Assembly (NCBI GenBank): GCA_003586115.2
Contig: QVOM02000116.1
Coordinates: forward strand, 39,624,128 to 39,688,127
From: Salvator merianae
Lineage: Eukaryota; Chordata; Lepidosauria; Squamata; Teiidae
DNA: 64,000 bases
Direction of reading: 5' to 3'
In this document: positions 26,701 to 59,848 of the stretch, piece by piece
Layout of the letters: each line of letters begins with the position of its first letter
Numbering within the stretch: position 1 is the stretch's first letter
Notes under the pieces: model-generated
What the model saw: only the letters and a program-made list of their open reading frames with translations
What the model was told of the DNA's origin: nothing
Databases searched by the model: none
Position numbers and translations under genes: made by a program

Positions 26701-26803
26701 TTGATCTGTTTAGGACTCAATGTCTATTTGTGGCAAGGGCTGCAATCCCCTCGCAAAAACTAACGCACTCCCAGTCATAAAGCAGAAGACTAGACACTTC
26801 TAA
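3114..26803 (+). CDS. CCDC7: CCDC7-like gene, C-terminal ten exons (partial, 5' end outside window)
   Basis: Ten + strand exons (3114-3227, 5492-5599, 10300-10419, 13026-13103, 15037-15150, 16035-16160, 19016-19105, 20427-20513, 23962-24029, 26714-26803) each have an AG acceptor and GT donor and join into one open frame ending in TAA at 26801. All junctions are phase 1 except the last, which is phase 0. The encoded part is about 300 residues: charged, probably helical stretches, a Gln-rich segment, Pro/Ser-rich linkers and a basic end. I see no enzymatic motif, signal peptide or membrane span. The name is an inference from position: in tetrapods CCDC7 runs convergent to ITGB1 and ends just beyond it. 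I could not check the protein against a CCDC7 sequence. In mammals CCDC7 is a coiled-coil protein with testis-biased expression. That these exons form a real gene is much surer than the name. Confidence 0.68.
3228..4835. other. Intronic DNA, no gene recognised
   Basis: Mostly AT-rich intron sequence. The part around 4240-4400 resembles the 3' region of the CR1/L2-type LINEs seen elsewhere (GGCAGGAGAGTTAGGACTGC, then an open stretch ending near CTACCACCAGAAGA), but it is too degraded to place firmly. No exon was found. Confidence 0.4.
4836..5438. mobile_element. GC-rich inverted-repeat DNA element, about 600 bp
   Basis: The left end TGGGCCTTTTCGCACTG and the right end CAGTGCGAAAAGGCCCA are perfect inverted repeats of 17 bp. 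The similarity continues inward (GGTAGACCGTTC against GGTAGTCCGTTC). The body is GC- and CpG-rich with repeated GGGTGCGAAG / GGTACGAAG motifs, unlike the AT-rich flanks. A 160-codon open frame inside it looks accidental. No 8-bp target duplication is visible; the flanks are ATT and ATA, which would allow a 3-bp, Harbinger-like duplication. It lies in a CCDC7-like intron and ends only 53 bp before the next exon. Confidence 0.82.
5492..5599 (+). CDS. CCDC7: CCDC7-like exon b (coiled-coil segment)
   Basis: This is 36 codons, with acceptor TTTACAG at 5485-5491, donor G|GTAAGTG and phase 1-1. The reading contains NKIAKQRALAAKLEANIKDL and QAVFETEKRRKSRYI. The regular Ala/Leu/Ile spacing among Lys, Glu and Arg is typical of a coiled coil. 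It joins exon a through a split Asp codon (G|AT). Of all the exons, this is the strongest support for a coiled-coil protein. Confidence 0.85.
5945..6345 (+). mobile_element. CR1-type LINE, 3' part of the second open frame
   Basis: The DNA has the familiar CR1 3' segment: GGTTCAGAGGAGGGC, then a GAGGAACGGTTAAAGGATCT block, GAAGAGAAGACTGAGG, and a frame reading LDIRKNFLTVRVISHWNRLP followed by QEVVSSPSLEVLKERLD. These correspond to the end of the CR1 reverse-transcriptase protein. The copy is 5'-truncated and lies in the sense direction of the CCDC7-like gene. Confidence 0.8.
6346..6994. other. Intronic DNA, nothing recognised
   Basis: No exon, LINE or terminal inverted repeat could be recognised between the CR1 fragment and the L2 tail. 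Short open frames here lack known motifs. Confidence 0.4.
6995..7244 (-). mobile_element. L2 LINE, 3' end (separated part)
   Basis: The segment (GTCTTTACCAGACATCTCAG, then a GAGGTGACTAACAAACCTCAGAG block) matches in layout the antisense L2 tails at 30290 and 41499, which contain GTCTTCACTGATCTTCTGAA and GGTTGGTGCACCTCAAGTGG. It appears to be the missing 3' end of the L2 copy at 7678-9470, cut off by the insertion of the + strand element at 7245-7677. Confidence 0.6.
7245..7677 (+). mobile_element. CR1-like LINE 3' end inserted into an L2
   Basis: It begins with ATCATGCATAGTGTGGAAAA and ends with GATGCTGGGCTAGATGGGCT followed by CTCTTATGTTCTTATG. The same 3' end recurs in + copies at 47575 and 59119 and in a - copy at 13196. 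A degraded frame for the end of the reverse-transcriptase protein runs through the middle (EEVL-type motif, then FKNGLDKIMEI-like). The clear 3' terminus directly abuts the antisense L2. Confidence 0.72.
7678..9470 (-). mobile_element. L2 LINE, degraded reverse-transcriptase region
   Basis: On the - strand, successive fragments recall the L2 protein in order. WYSMEPQVMKQESQWLEYRW and TKTSYFSTT (linker, 9421-9182) come first, then KICCDKFASHFEGKITQIRK (9146-8961). Next is a reverse-transcriptase core remnant LGPSAAINTIDHANLLKSLG (near 8640), then LVTSRLDYGIALCVRLPLK (near 8020-7960) and SDREALLAVLLPLKVKKLGT (near 7750-7680). The frame is broken many times, so it is a fossil. Confidence 0.78.
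10300..10419 (+). CDS. CCDC7: CCDC7-like exon c
   Basis: This is 40 codons in phase 1-1, with acceptor CTTTTTCAG and donor G|GTAAATG. It reads APKDITFLSSTHRVDTAESP and then FQQVLKPTLSGLDLQINKIP. It is Ser/Thr- and Leu-rich with no recognised domain. The codon split (G|CT) joins correctly to exon b. Confidence 0.78.
10452..10715. mobile_element. Tigger/pogo-like MITE
   Basis: The left end ACAGGAGTCCCTTGTTAT and the complement of the right end, AAAGGAGTCTCTTGTTAT, form an inverted repeat. Inside, ACAAATAACAAGGG and its counterpart recur. Short pogo/Tigger elements have this layout, with CAG...TCCCTTGTTAT-type ends and a TA target. A related but eroded end may lie near 35355 and another near 28575. 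There is no coding capacity. Confidence 0.55.
10716..11939. other. Intronic DNA
   Basis: AT-rich intron. A short piece at 11455-11545 (CATTTATATATCACTCTTCA) resembles the 3' end of an L2 LINE in antisense. Nothing else was recognised. Confidence 0.35.
11940..12170 (-). mobile_element. L2 LINE fragment
   Basis: The strand contains CTGTGGCCCTTTTGGTAAGA preceded by AAGTTAACAGAACATGGATT. This parallels GAAGTTACTAGGGCATGATT...CTGTGGCCAAAC at 8010-8042 in the larger L2 copy. On the - strand it encodes a remnant of the LVTSRLDY region. Short and degraded. Confidence 0.55.
12171..13025. other. Intronic DNA, nothing recognised
   Basis: No exon or recognisable repeat. An oligo-A run and an ATATATGTATATATG stretch precede the acceptor of the next exon. 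Confidence 0.4.
13026..13103 (+). CDS. CCDC7: CCDC7-like exon d
   Basis: This is 26 codons in phase 1-1, with acceptor ACATTTAG at 13018-13025 and donor A|GTAAATA. It reads VIKRIKSGERRRADESSLQE and then EQDQHI. A second AG 14 bp downstream (ATTAAAAG) would shift the frame and hit a stop, so the first AG is used. The segment is strongly basic and then acidic, probably a helix. Confidence 0.72.
   Translation, partial: SLKESSRESGEERMSLHFRKSKINI
13196..13612 (-). mobile_element. CR1-like LINE 3' end
   Basis: Read on the - strand this is the same 3' unit as 7245-7677. It starts inside the end of the reverse-transcriptase protein (a stretch recalling PLEEVVTATSLD...FKKG) and finishes CAGGGCTCCTCTTATGTTCT. 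On the + strand it begins AGAACATAAGAGGAGCCCTG. It is a decayed, 5'-truncated copy. Confidence 0.72.
13613..15036. other. Intronic DNA, no firm element
   Basis: The sequence from 14290 to 14760 is richer in GC, and its - strand stays open for 88 codons, but no known motif is visible. The rest is AT-rich intron. Confidence 0.35.
15037..15150 (+). CDS. CCDC7: CCDC7-like exon e
   Basis: This is 38 codons in phase 1-1, with acceptor CTTGCAG followed by six G residues and donor G|GTATGTA. It reads RGEIDLTKQLMDQLSLSKVS and then LPPFSSPGIIELNAPKSA. The exact number of G residues after the acceptor is what keeps the frame open, which supports the call. The first half looks helical and the second half is Pro/Ser-rich linker. 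Confidence 0.78.
15586..15700 (+). mobile_element. tRNA-derived SINE
   Basis: It begins GGCACGGTGGTGCAGAAGG (box A-like). Some 35 bp later comes GGATCGAGTTCAAGGCC (box B-like), then a short body ending CTCTACTGGCCTCTAGCTCC. The spacing and motifs are those of an internal RNA polymerase III promoter in a tRNA-derived SINE, not of a functional tRNA gene. A GA/TC-rich microsatellite follows directly. Confidence 0.68.
15703..15750. repeat. Mirror-image AGG/CCT trinucleotide repeats
   Basis: AGGAGGAGGAGGAG is followed at once by TTCTCCTCCTCCTCCTCC and a CTT run. The two arms are complementary, so the tract can fold as a hairpin. Confidence 0.85.
16035..16160 (+). CDS. CCDC7: CCDC7-like exon f (Gln-rich helix)
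   Basis: This is 42 codons in phase 1-1, with acceptor GGTTTTAG and donor G|GTAAGTA. It reads VEKTMQELLEHKNLLPAQKT and then NLQQALRLAQHQLQQQQ, with a run of five Gln coded by CAG and CAA. The Leu spacing (ELL, NLL, ALRLA) suggests an amphipathic helix or coiled coil. The mixed CAG/CAA codons argue against a pure triplet expansion. Confidence 0.82.
16161..17954. other. Intronic DNA, nothing recognised
   Basis: A segment at 16520-16830 is moderately GC-rich, and 17040-17560 has several short open frames, but neither shows LINE, SINE or terminal-repeat features that I recognise. Confidence 0.35.
17955..18016. repeat. Two tandem copies of a 31-bp unit
   Basis: GGGGTCAGCATGTTGGGACC...CCCTGTT is followed directly by GGGGTTAGCATGTCGGGACC...CCCTGTT, differing at three or four positions. 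It is a simple local duplication. Confidence 0.85.
18371..18570 (+). pseudogene. pogo/Tigger-type transposase remnant (N-terminal DNA-binding part)
   Basis: From ATG at 18371 the reading is MTAKRVASKSKAPTLSKQKR and then VAMSLENKIRSWI, followed by a stop. In another frame from about 18482 it continues GQGYATVGRIFGINESTI, a stop, then GIKKN. The second piece is the helix-turn-helix signature of pogo/Tigger and CENP-B/Jerky-type proteins (NEST, then IKKN). The frame is shifted and has stops, and no catalytic domain follows, so it is a dead fragment of a Tc1/mariner-superfamily transposon. Confidence 0.72.
19016..19105 (+). CDS. CCDC7: CCDC7-like exon g
   Basis: This is 30 codons in phase 1-1, with acceptor TAACTTCCAG after a T-rich tract and donor G|GTAATGC. 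It reads ADRFKSLSVLLPQPPGTSRF and then HEYSLQRPRP. It is Pro- and Arg-rich with no recognised domain, and it lies in frame with both neighbours. Confidence 0.78.
19572..19617. repeat. 23-bp unit repeated twice
   Basis: CAGTGATCTCCTGGGTGCTT and the almost identical CAGTGATCTCCTGGGTGATT follow each other directly. Confidence 0.8.
20225..20285. repeat. (TCTCCT)n hexanucleotide microsatellite
   Basis: About nine to ten uninterrupted copies of TTCTCC/CTTCTC lie 140 bp upstream of a CCDC7-like exon. On the + strand it is a long polypyrimidine tract. Confidence 0.93.
20427..20513 (+). CDS. CCDC7: CCDC7-like exon h
   Basis: This is 29 codons in phase 1-1, with acceptor TCCTAAACAG and donor G|GTATTAT. 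It reads VWEANQLPQKDYTQKITMLK and then RKLLGAETK. The second half is basic with hydrophobic spacing, probably helical. The donor is weaker than average (GTATTA). Confidence 0.78.
20819..20888. repeat. (TA)n joined to (GA)n microsatellite
   Basis: ATATATATAT tracts change directly into GAGAGAGA and continue with minor interruptions to about 20900. Confidence 0.92.
21060..22114. other. Intronic DNA, nothing recognised
   Basis: No exon or assignable repeat was recognised. Open stretches on the - strand at 21565-21879 have no known motif. Confidence 0.35.
22115..22410. mobile_element. Hairpin MITE of about 290 bp
   Basis: Two long arms are inverted copies of each other. The left arm carries CCTGCATGTCTGACAAGG, then ATATTGCC and GGGACTCCTGGGA. 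The complement of the right arm carries CCTGCATGTCTGGCAAGG, then ATATTGCC and GGGACTTCCGGGA. Outer arms share TGTGGGA and AATCCAGCA blocks. The centre is near 22250. A 164-codon open frame across it is a by-product of the palindrome. Confidence 0.75.
23677..23720. repeat. (GA)n microsatellite
   Basis: About 22 uninterrupted GA units, followed about 20 bp later by an 11-T run. Confidence 0.95.
23962..24029 (+). CDS. CCDC7: CCDC7-like exon i
   Basis: This is 68 bp in phase 1-0, with acceptor TTGGTTGTCAG and donor ACT|GTAAGTA. It reads GTSGSPQSRIQGPVSPFPQE and then QAT. It is a Pro/Ser/Gln linker with no domain. It is the only exon that ends in phase 0, matching the phase-0 start of the last exon. 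Confidence 0.75.
24530..26235 (-). mobile_element. BovB (RTE) LINE, 3'-truncated and decayed
   Basis: On the - strand the start (about 26170) carries ATCACTGCCTTTCATGGTGG and GGGGCTTGTGTAGCTCAATG, as in BovB. The endonuclease region follows with IGMGEFNSDDHYIY (near 25690) and ESLRRNGVADII (near 25640), then a stretch recalling VIQVYAP in broken frames near 25530. Next comes a D/GWN-type motif near 25400 and, near 24690-24540, NGRDLTEIEEIKKRWQ with remnants of LEPDILE. The copy stops before the reverse-transcriptase core. Stops and frameshifts make it inactive. BovB is known from squamates and ruminants and is a classic case of horizontal transfer. Confidence 0.85.
26714..26803 (+). CDS. CCDC7: CCDC7-like terminal exon j
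   Basis: This is 29 codons and the stop TAA (26801-26803), with a phase-0 start after the acceptor TTGATCTGTTTAG. It reads DSMSICGKGCNPLAKTNALP and then VIKQKTRHF. The C-terminus is basic, with two Cys residues four apart (CGKGC). It is the last exon because the stop is followed only by repeats until the 3' end of ITGB1. Confidence 0.75.
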   Translation, partial: DSMSICGKGCNPLAKTNALPVIKQKTRHF

Positions 26804-26826
26804 AGCTATTCTTCATGTTTTTATCG

Positions 26827-26832
26827 ATTAAA
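26827..26832 (+). terminator. Possible poly(A) signal ATTAAA of the CCDC7-like gene
   Basis: ATTAAA lies 24 bp after the stop codon, closer than usual. No AATAAA is seen on this strand before the SINE at 26979. A weak call; the 3'UTR may be longer. Confidence 0.25.
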
Positions 26833-26978
26833 GCTATAGTGCAGCCATCTTATCAAACTGATAATTGCAGAACAATGAAAAGGAGACATGAAATCAAACA
26901 GTGTTGCATGACTTTATTTTTAAGGCCTGTTCAAGAAGCTAATGGCACACTAAGGGGGAACAATAAGGGAAGGCCTTA

Positions 26979-27178
26979 TTGTTGTTGGGTAGCACTAAGT
27001 TGCGGCCGACTCCCGGTTGACCATACGGGCATCTCCATGGGCACCTCTATGCAGTTTTCTTGACAGAAACACAGAAGTGGTTTGCCATTGCCTACTTCTG
27101 GGGAGAGGCTGGGAACTGAACTGATGCTTTGCTTTCCAGGCAGTTTGTTCTACCACTGAACTACAGCCACTCCCTGCA
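26979..27178 (-). mobile_element. tRNA-derived SINE with BovB-like tail (Sauria-SINE-like)
   Basis: On the - strand it begins with the tRNA-like CTGTAGTTCAGTGGTAGAAC. It continues through GGCAATGGCAAACCACTTCT and ends in the BovB-like block CATGGAGATGCCCGTATGGT, GAGTCGGCCGCAACTTAGTG and a short CAA repeat. The layout parallels the BovB 3' end (GGCAACCCACTCC, CCATGG, GAGTCGGACACGAC). A second copy lies at 28262-28460. Such SINEs depend on BovB enzymes for movement. Confidence 0.72.
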
Positions 27179-27539
27179 GGAAGGCCTAGCTGCTTGTAAA
27201 TACTCCTAAATGGGACACCATACACAACAGTGCTTTGAGTACATACCAGTGAATATTTATGGTTTACTACAGTGCTTTTAAAACAGAAATTTGTACCTCT
27301 AATTGAACCTTTTAAATTAAAACACCTACACATGGTACATGTGGCATGAGCCATATGTGGAAGCAGAAGATGGTTCCTCTAATCCTCCCCTCTCATTAGG
27401 CATGTTCTTTCTATGCTCTTCTCCTTCCATATGGATGTGTTTAGGCAGAAAGATGTGTTTGTGTAGATCTTGGCATTAAAGGGAAAAATGGGGAAGCTGA
27501 CAGGCAGCCCAGACCTCTCCCCCAATAATTTTTTTTTCA

Positions 27540-27775
27540 ATACACTGCTTATATGGCGCTACCATTATATGGCTTTCAGTGCCTGGTTAAAAGATACTTC
27601 TTCACCTGGGCCTTTGATTCATAGTTTCTCTGAATGTAGTTCTGCTAGAGAGGGAGGTATGTTGGTGGGTTACATTTTAAATGTATTTTAGTGGCTGTGT
27701 TTTATCATACTGTGGGACCTGCCCTGGGACCTCAGGTAAAGGTATGGGATATAACTGTAATCAATCAATCAATCA
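27540..27775 (+). mobile_element. L2 LINE 3' end with (AATC)n tail
   Basis: The sequence resembles the end of the L2 protein followed by a short 3'UTR (TGTGGGACCTGCCCTGGGAC, then GGTATGGGATATAA) and stops in AATCAATCAATCAA. The same type of tail ends the fragment at 48000-48092. Confidence 0.55.
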
Positions 27776-28261
27776 AATATGCAATAGAAAATTTGATCAG
27801 TCTGAACTCCTTGTATAGGAAAGTACTATTAGCACAGCTTGCTAAGAATAACTGAGGCTTCGTTTACATGCAGAAAAGAAAAACCTCTGATCACGACTTA
27901 GGGATGGGTTTAGAGGTGATTAGCAGGTGGGGACATCCTGCCCCTCTGCCCTCTGTAGGCTAGAAAAGGTGGATTAGGAATGGGATGAGAACACAAGGGC
28001 TACACACTACCCTCTCTAAGGAGTCTGAGCTACCTTTTTTGCTGTGCATGAACACAGTCTAAGCAAGTTAACTCCCATGATTAAAATGCAGCACCTGCAT
28101 GATAGTCTACCTGCAATGCCCTGGAAGAATAATACCACATTGTAGTAGTAGGTCTTTATTATTCATGTCAGTAGAAAATATATTCTATAAGATAAAGGGG
28201 TTTTATTGTTTTTACTATAATCCGCCCTGAGAGTTTTGGGTATAGGGCAGGATAGGACGCA

Positions 28262-28460
28262 GGGAGGTCTTGTTGTTGTTGGGTACCACTGAGTCATAGC
28301 CAACTCCCGGTTGACTGCATGGGCACCACTATGCAGTTTTCTTAGCAGAGATACAGATGTGGTTTGCCATTGCCTACTTGCAGGGAGAGGCTGGGGATCA
28401 AACCAGCAATGCTCTGCTTTCCAGGCAGTTTGCTCTACCACTGAGCTATAGCCAGTGCCA
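28262..28460 (-). mobile_element. tRNA-derived SINE with BovB-like tail, second copy
   Basis: It matches the copy at 26979-27178 along its length: CTGGCTATAGCTCAGTGGTA head, GGCAATGGCAAACCACATCT middle, and a GGAGTTGGCTATGACTCAGT block near the end with CAACAACAACAAG as tail. It has the same orientation as the first copy and lies 1.1 kb from it. Confidence 0.72.
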
Positions 28461-28688
28461 TGGTTCCCCTAACCCCCAGTTTTCCATCAGTGGCGATTAC
28501 TTGTATAACATGCTTCTATACTATTCAGTGGTTTGTGAGAACCAAAGCATATTATTATTCAAGGGACAACTGTATTTATTTAGATTAATAACCTTCTCTT
28601 TCTCAATATAAGCTTAGGCCAGCATAAAGTAAAAATAGTAGATAAAACACAAGCATTAATGAAGAGTCTAAGCAAGTATGTTATTTAT

Positions 28689-28776
28689 CAGCAAGCATGT
28701 CCTGATATATTTACTTGTTTTGTTTTTCTTACTCGTTTTTACTGAAGAACAGCAAGCATGTCCTGATATATTTACT
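28689..28776. repeat. 27-bp direct repeat, 61 bp apart
   Basis: CAGCAAGCATGTCCTGATAT plus ATTTACT occurs perfectly at 28689-28715 and 28750-28776. It lies just beyond the expected poly(A) site of ITGB1. Confidence 0.9.
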
Positions 28777-28807
28777 ACCTTCTTTGGCTTATAATGAGTA
28801 TATAACC

Positions 28808-28845
28808 AGTAGTAGTAGTAGTAGTAGTAGTAGTAATAACAATAA
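28808..28845. repeat. (AGT)n trinucleotide microsatellite
   Basis: About eight AGT units, then AATAAC/AATAAT. It ends where the ITGB1 3'UTR is expected to stop. Confidence 0.9.
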
Positions 28846-29934
28846 TAAATGATGTTTAAAATTTTTTATTTAATAAATAACTTTCATGATGAACATTTTG
28901 TTAACATAAAAGGCACTTAAAATAAGAATGTGACTAGGATAGAACAGATGATAGAATTGTCAGAAGCAAATATACATGGTGCATCAAAGAATGATATCTC
29001 CTGGCAGTCATGTTACATGACAATTACGTAGTCTTAGCTACAGAATAAAGGTAAATTTACAGCCAAGACTGCAAAAGAAAATCAAGTTGTTTTGACAACA
29101 ATAATCTCACACAAAATTAAATCAAATACACAAAAGCAAAAAGGTGACAAAGCACCAGGCCTTTAAACTACACAAGAACATTTTTTTTATTAAAAAAACC
29201 CCAAAACTGATGAGATAAGGCCCTTATGCACTCAGAAGACGACAGACTTAATTTTCAGTACCAAAGCCTGTATTTAAGTTTAGCAAGAAAACTTCTTAGG
29301 TCACTATAAAGCATCGTAAAAAATAACAACACAATATTCAAGCTATTGTCTGGATCTATTTTTTCCTTCAATTCCTATTACATTTTTGGAAGGTATACAC
29401 TTGCATTAAATTGTTTTATACAACATACTTTTGCCTTATTAAAACTTACTGTCTCCAATAAGGTTAAATCTTGCGAACTTTCCATTCACAAGCTGAAGTA
29501 GATTTTGTAGTTTACAAATAATTATCTGGCTTGCAATTTAATTGTGCAAGCCAATGCCCTGATTCACCAGTAAAGCTGAAAACTGTTCTAATTTTAATAC
29601 TTAATGGCTAGGCAGAGCTTTTCACACTGATTGCTGTTGTCTTTTCCTTTCTGACGATAGAAGGAAAAAGGTCAAAAAGGCACACGTGACCTCATGTGAG
29701 TTGGATATACAGTCTCAAGTTTTCTATCAGTCTCCTGGCATGGTTTGCAAAAGAAAAGGGAAAAAAAACCCTCCTTGAAATAAAAACATACTGTACATTT
29801 TTAAAAACCTGCATAGGCGACGAATCCATATGTAATGTTGAATTAGTAAATTCAATGCGGTATTGCCCTAAAGCTAAGTTACTGTGACTACAAAATTGCT
29901 ACATTGCAATACAGTGTTAAAGAATTAGCAGTTC
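28846..29934 (-). other. ITGB1: ITGB1 3' untranslated region (inferred end)
   Basis: About 1.09 kb of AT-rich, repeat-free sequence follows the ITGB1 stop codon. The length is similar to that known for mammalian ITGB1. The lower end is set by the AATAAA at 28870-28865 and is inferred. Another AATAAA (minus strand, near 29187) could give a shorter form. AU-rich stretches are present. Confidence 0.6.
28865..28870 (-). terminator. Probable ITGB1 poly(A) signal AATAAA
   Basis: TTTATT on the + strand reads AATAAA on the - strand, 1,065 bases after the stop codon. Cleavage would be expected about 15-25 bases further, close to the AGT microsatellite. Confidence 0.5.
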
Positions 29935-58372
<28,438 letters not shown>

Positions 58373-58570
58373 CTAAAACACATGCAGGAAATCAGGTTCA
58401 AAACTGGCTATGATACGATCATTTTCAAGCATACTTGTTATTTGCTTAATTTTAATTAAGCCATACATAAAATTTCACCTTAAAAAGAAAAAGGATTCTA
58501 ACTTTCAAAATTAAGCAGGTGCTTTCGTTCCGTTTGATCCCTGCCCCAGTCCTCCTGCTATTTTTCTCCA

Positions 58571-58683
58571 CAGGCACAGAAGAGGTGGTGACAGCAACCA
58601 GCCTGGACAGCTTTAGGAAAGGGTTAAACAAATTCATGGAGGACAGGTGTATCAATGGCTACCAGAATGGACGCATAGATATT
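58571..58683 (+). mobile_element. CR1-like LINE 3' part, left half of an interrupted copy
   Basis: The frame reads GTEEVVTATSLDSFRKGLNK and then FMEDRCINGYQNG, the end of the CR1-type protein. The copy breaks off at 58683, where a GGGCC-family element is inserted, and resumes at 59119. Confidence 0.8.
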
Positions 58684-59118
58684 GGGCCTCATTGCATAGA
58701 CCCTTAAACTGTATTAAGGGTCCATGCAGTTCATTTCTAGGCCACCATTTGTACGTTAATGTGGATCTATGAGACCATGGCCCCGCTGGTCTAGTTTGTC
58801 TGTGTGAAATAGAGTGTGATCCAGATTAAGGGAAGCCTTAATCAGGACACTTGTAGACCCAGCAGGACCGGTGGCCCTGATCCAGAACACGGGAGGCATG
58901 CAGAAGTCACGGCTCCTATACTCAGGACTACCCTGGGGTACCTTTCAGTCTTCAGAGACAAGGAGGTGTGGCCGTGAAGCTCATGCAAGCTTTGCAGCTG
59001 TGGCGTGGGCTAATCTGGATCAGCGCCATTGGTGTAAACCATGTTGATCCAGTCCACACCTTCCAGAGATCCAGACCCACTGATCCAGATTGCTGACAGA
59101 TAAGTGCAAAAAAGGTCC
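58684..59118. mobile_element. GGGCC-family element inserted in a CR1-like LINE
   Basis: The left end GGGCCTCATTGCATAGACCC and the right end GATAAGTGCAAAAAAGGTCC are diverged inverted repeats. The interior matches the copy at 57270 (GATCTATGAG, then ATCCAGATTAAGGGAAGCC). The two flanks together rebuild the continuous CR1-like 3' end seen at 7245 and 47575, so this insertion is younger than the LINE. Confidence 0.8.
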
Positions 59119-59312
59119 ACTGCCTCTAGGTTGAAGAGGTAGGCAGGATGCCTCTAAAGGCCATTTGCAGGGAATGGAGAGCAGGTGAAGGTTTTGCCTT
59201 TGCTTTCTGTTTGGGAATGCCCAGAAGCAACTGGTGGGTTACTGTGTGAGACAGGACGCTGGACTAGACGGGTTGTGGCCCAACTCAGCAAGTCTTCTCT
59301 TACGTTCTTAAG
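59119..59312 (+). mobile_element. CR1-like LINE 3' end, right half
   Basis: It continues with AGGTTGAAGAGGTAGGCAGG, ATGCCTCTAAAGGCCATTTG and GGAATGCCCAGAAGCAACTG, and ends GACGCTGGACTAGACGGGTT ... TCTTCTCTTACGTTCTTA, collinear with 7525-7677. Confidence 0.8.
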
Positions 59313-59635
59313 TTATGCCAGGAAGCAAAGGGAAGGTCACGCTACATATACATCATTCTAAATTGCTAACTCTCCAACTTGGCTGCTTTGGCTAACTGGA
59401 ACGGGTCCAACTGGTTTTGTGCAATTCGGATAGCAAAACTGGCCAAACCATTGATCCAGGGAGATGCTGATTTGCTGGGGGAAAAGGACAATGGGACAGT
59501 TCAGAGGGTCCCAATCCACCGCACATGCCTATTCAAAATGCATCTGTTACTAGAGGTGACCACTTCCTCTACTGCAGGTGTGTACTTTGTTCTCTCCTGT
59601 GGTGCATTAACTGTTTTAATACAGAAGCTGTTACA

Positions 59636-59848
59636 GGGCCTTCCGCACTTACCTTTAGAATGGTATAGTGTGAGGCCAGCCCACTTCTGGACCTCTTTCT
59701 TCTGTACTCTGGAGCAGAAGAGAGAGGCCTCACTCCCTGGTAGGCTGCTGCATCTGCACTGGACACTGCATAGCTCGGTTTAAGCAGTCAAACCACTCAG
59801 AGCGGTTCGAGCTGCAGTGGCTCAACCCCTGCAGGTGTGGAAATGGCC
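59636..59848. mobile_element. Short GGGCC-family element, 213 bp
   Basis: The left end GGGCCTTCCGCACTTACCTT and the right end GCAGGTGTGGAAATGGCC are inverted. The flanks ACA and ACA may be a 3-bp target duplication. On the - strand the left end reads AG|GTAAGTGCGG, a consensus splice donor in the sense of ITGB1. Confidence 0.68.

Noticed and set aside
59379..59783. 134-codon open frame on the + strand
   Set aside because: It overlaps a short GGGCC-family element and has no known motif, no splice sites and no conserved pattern.
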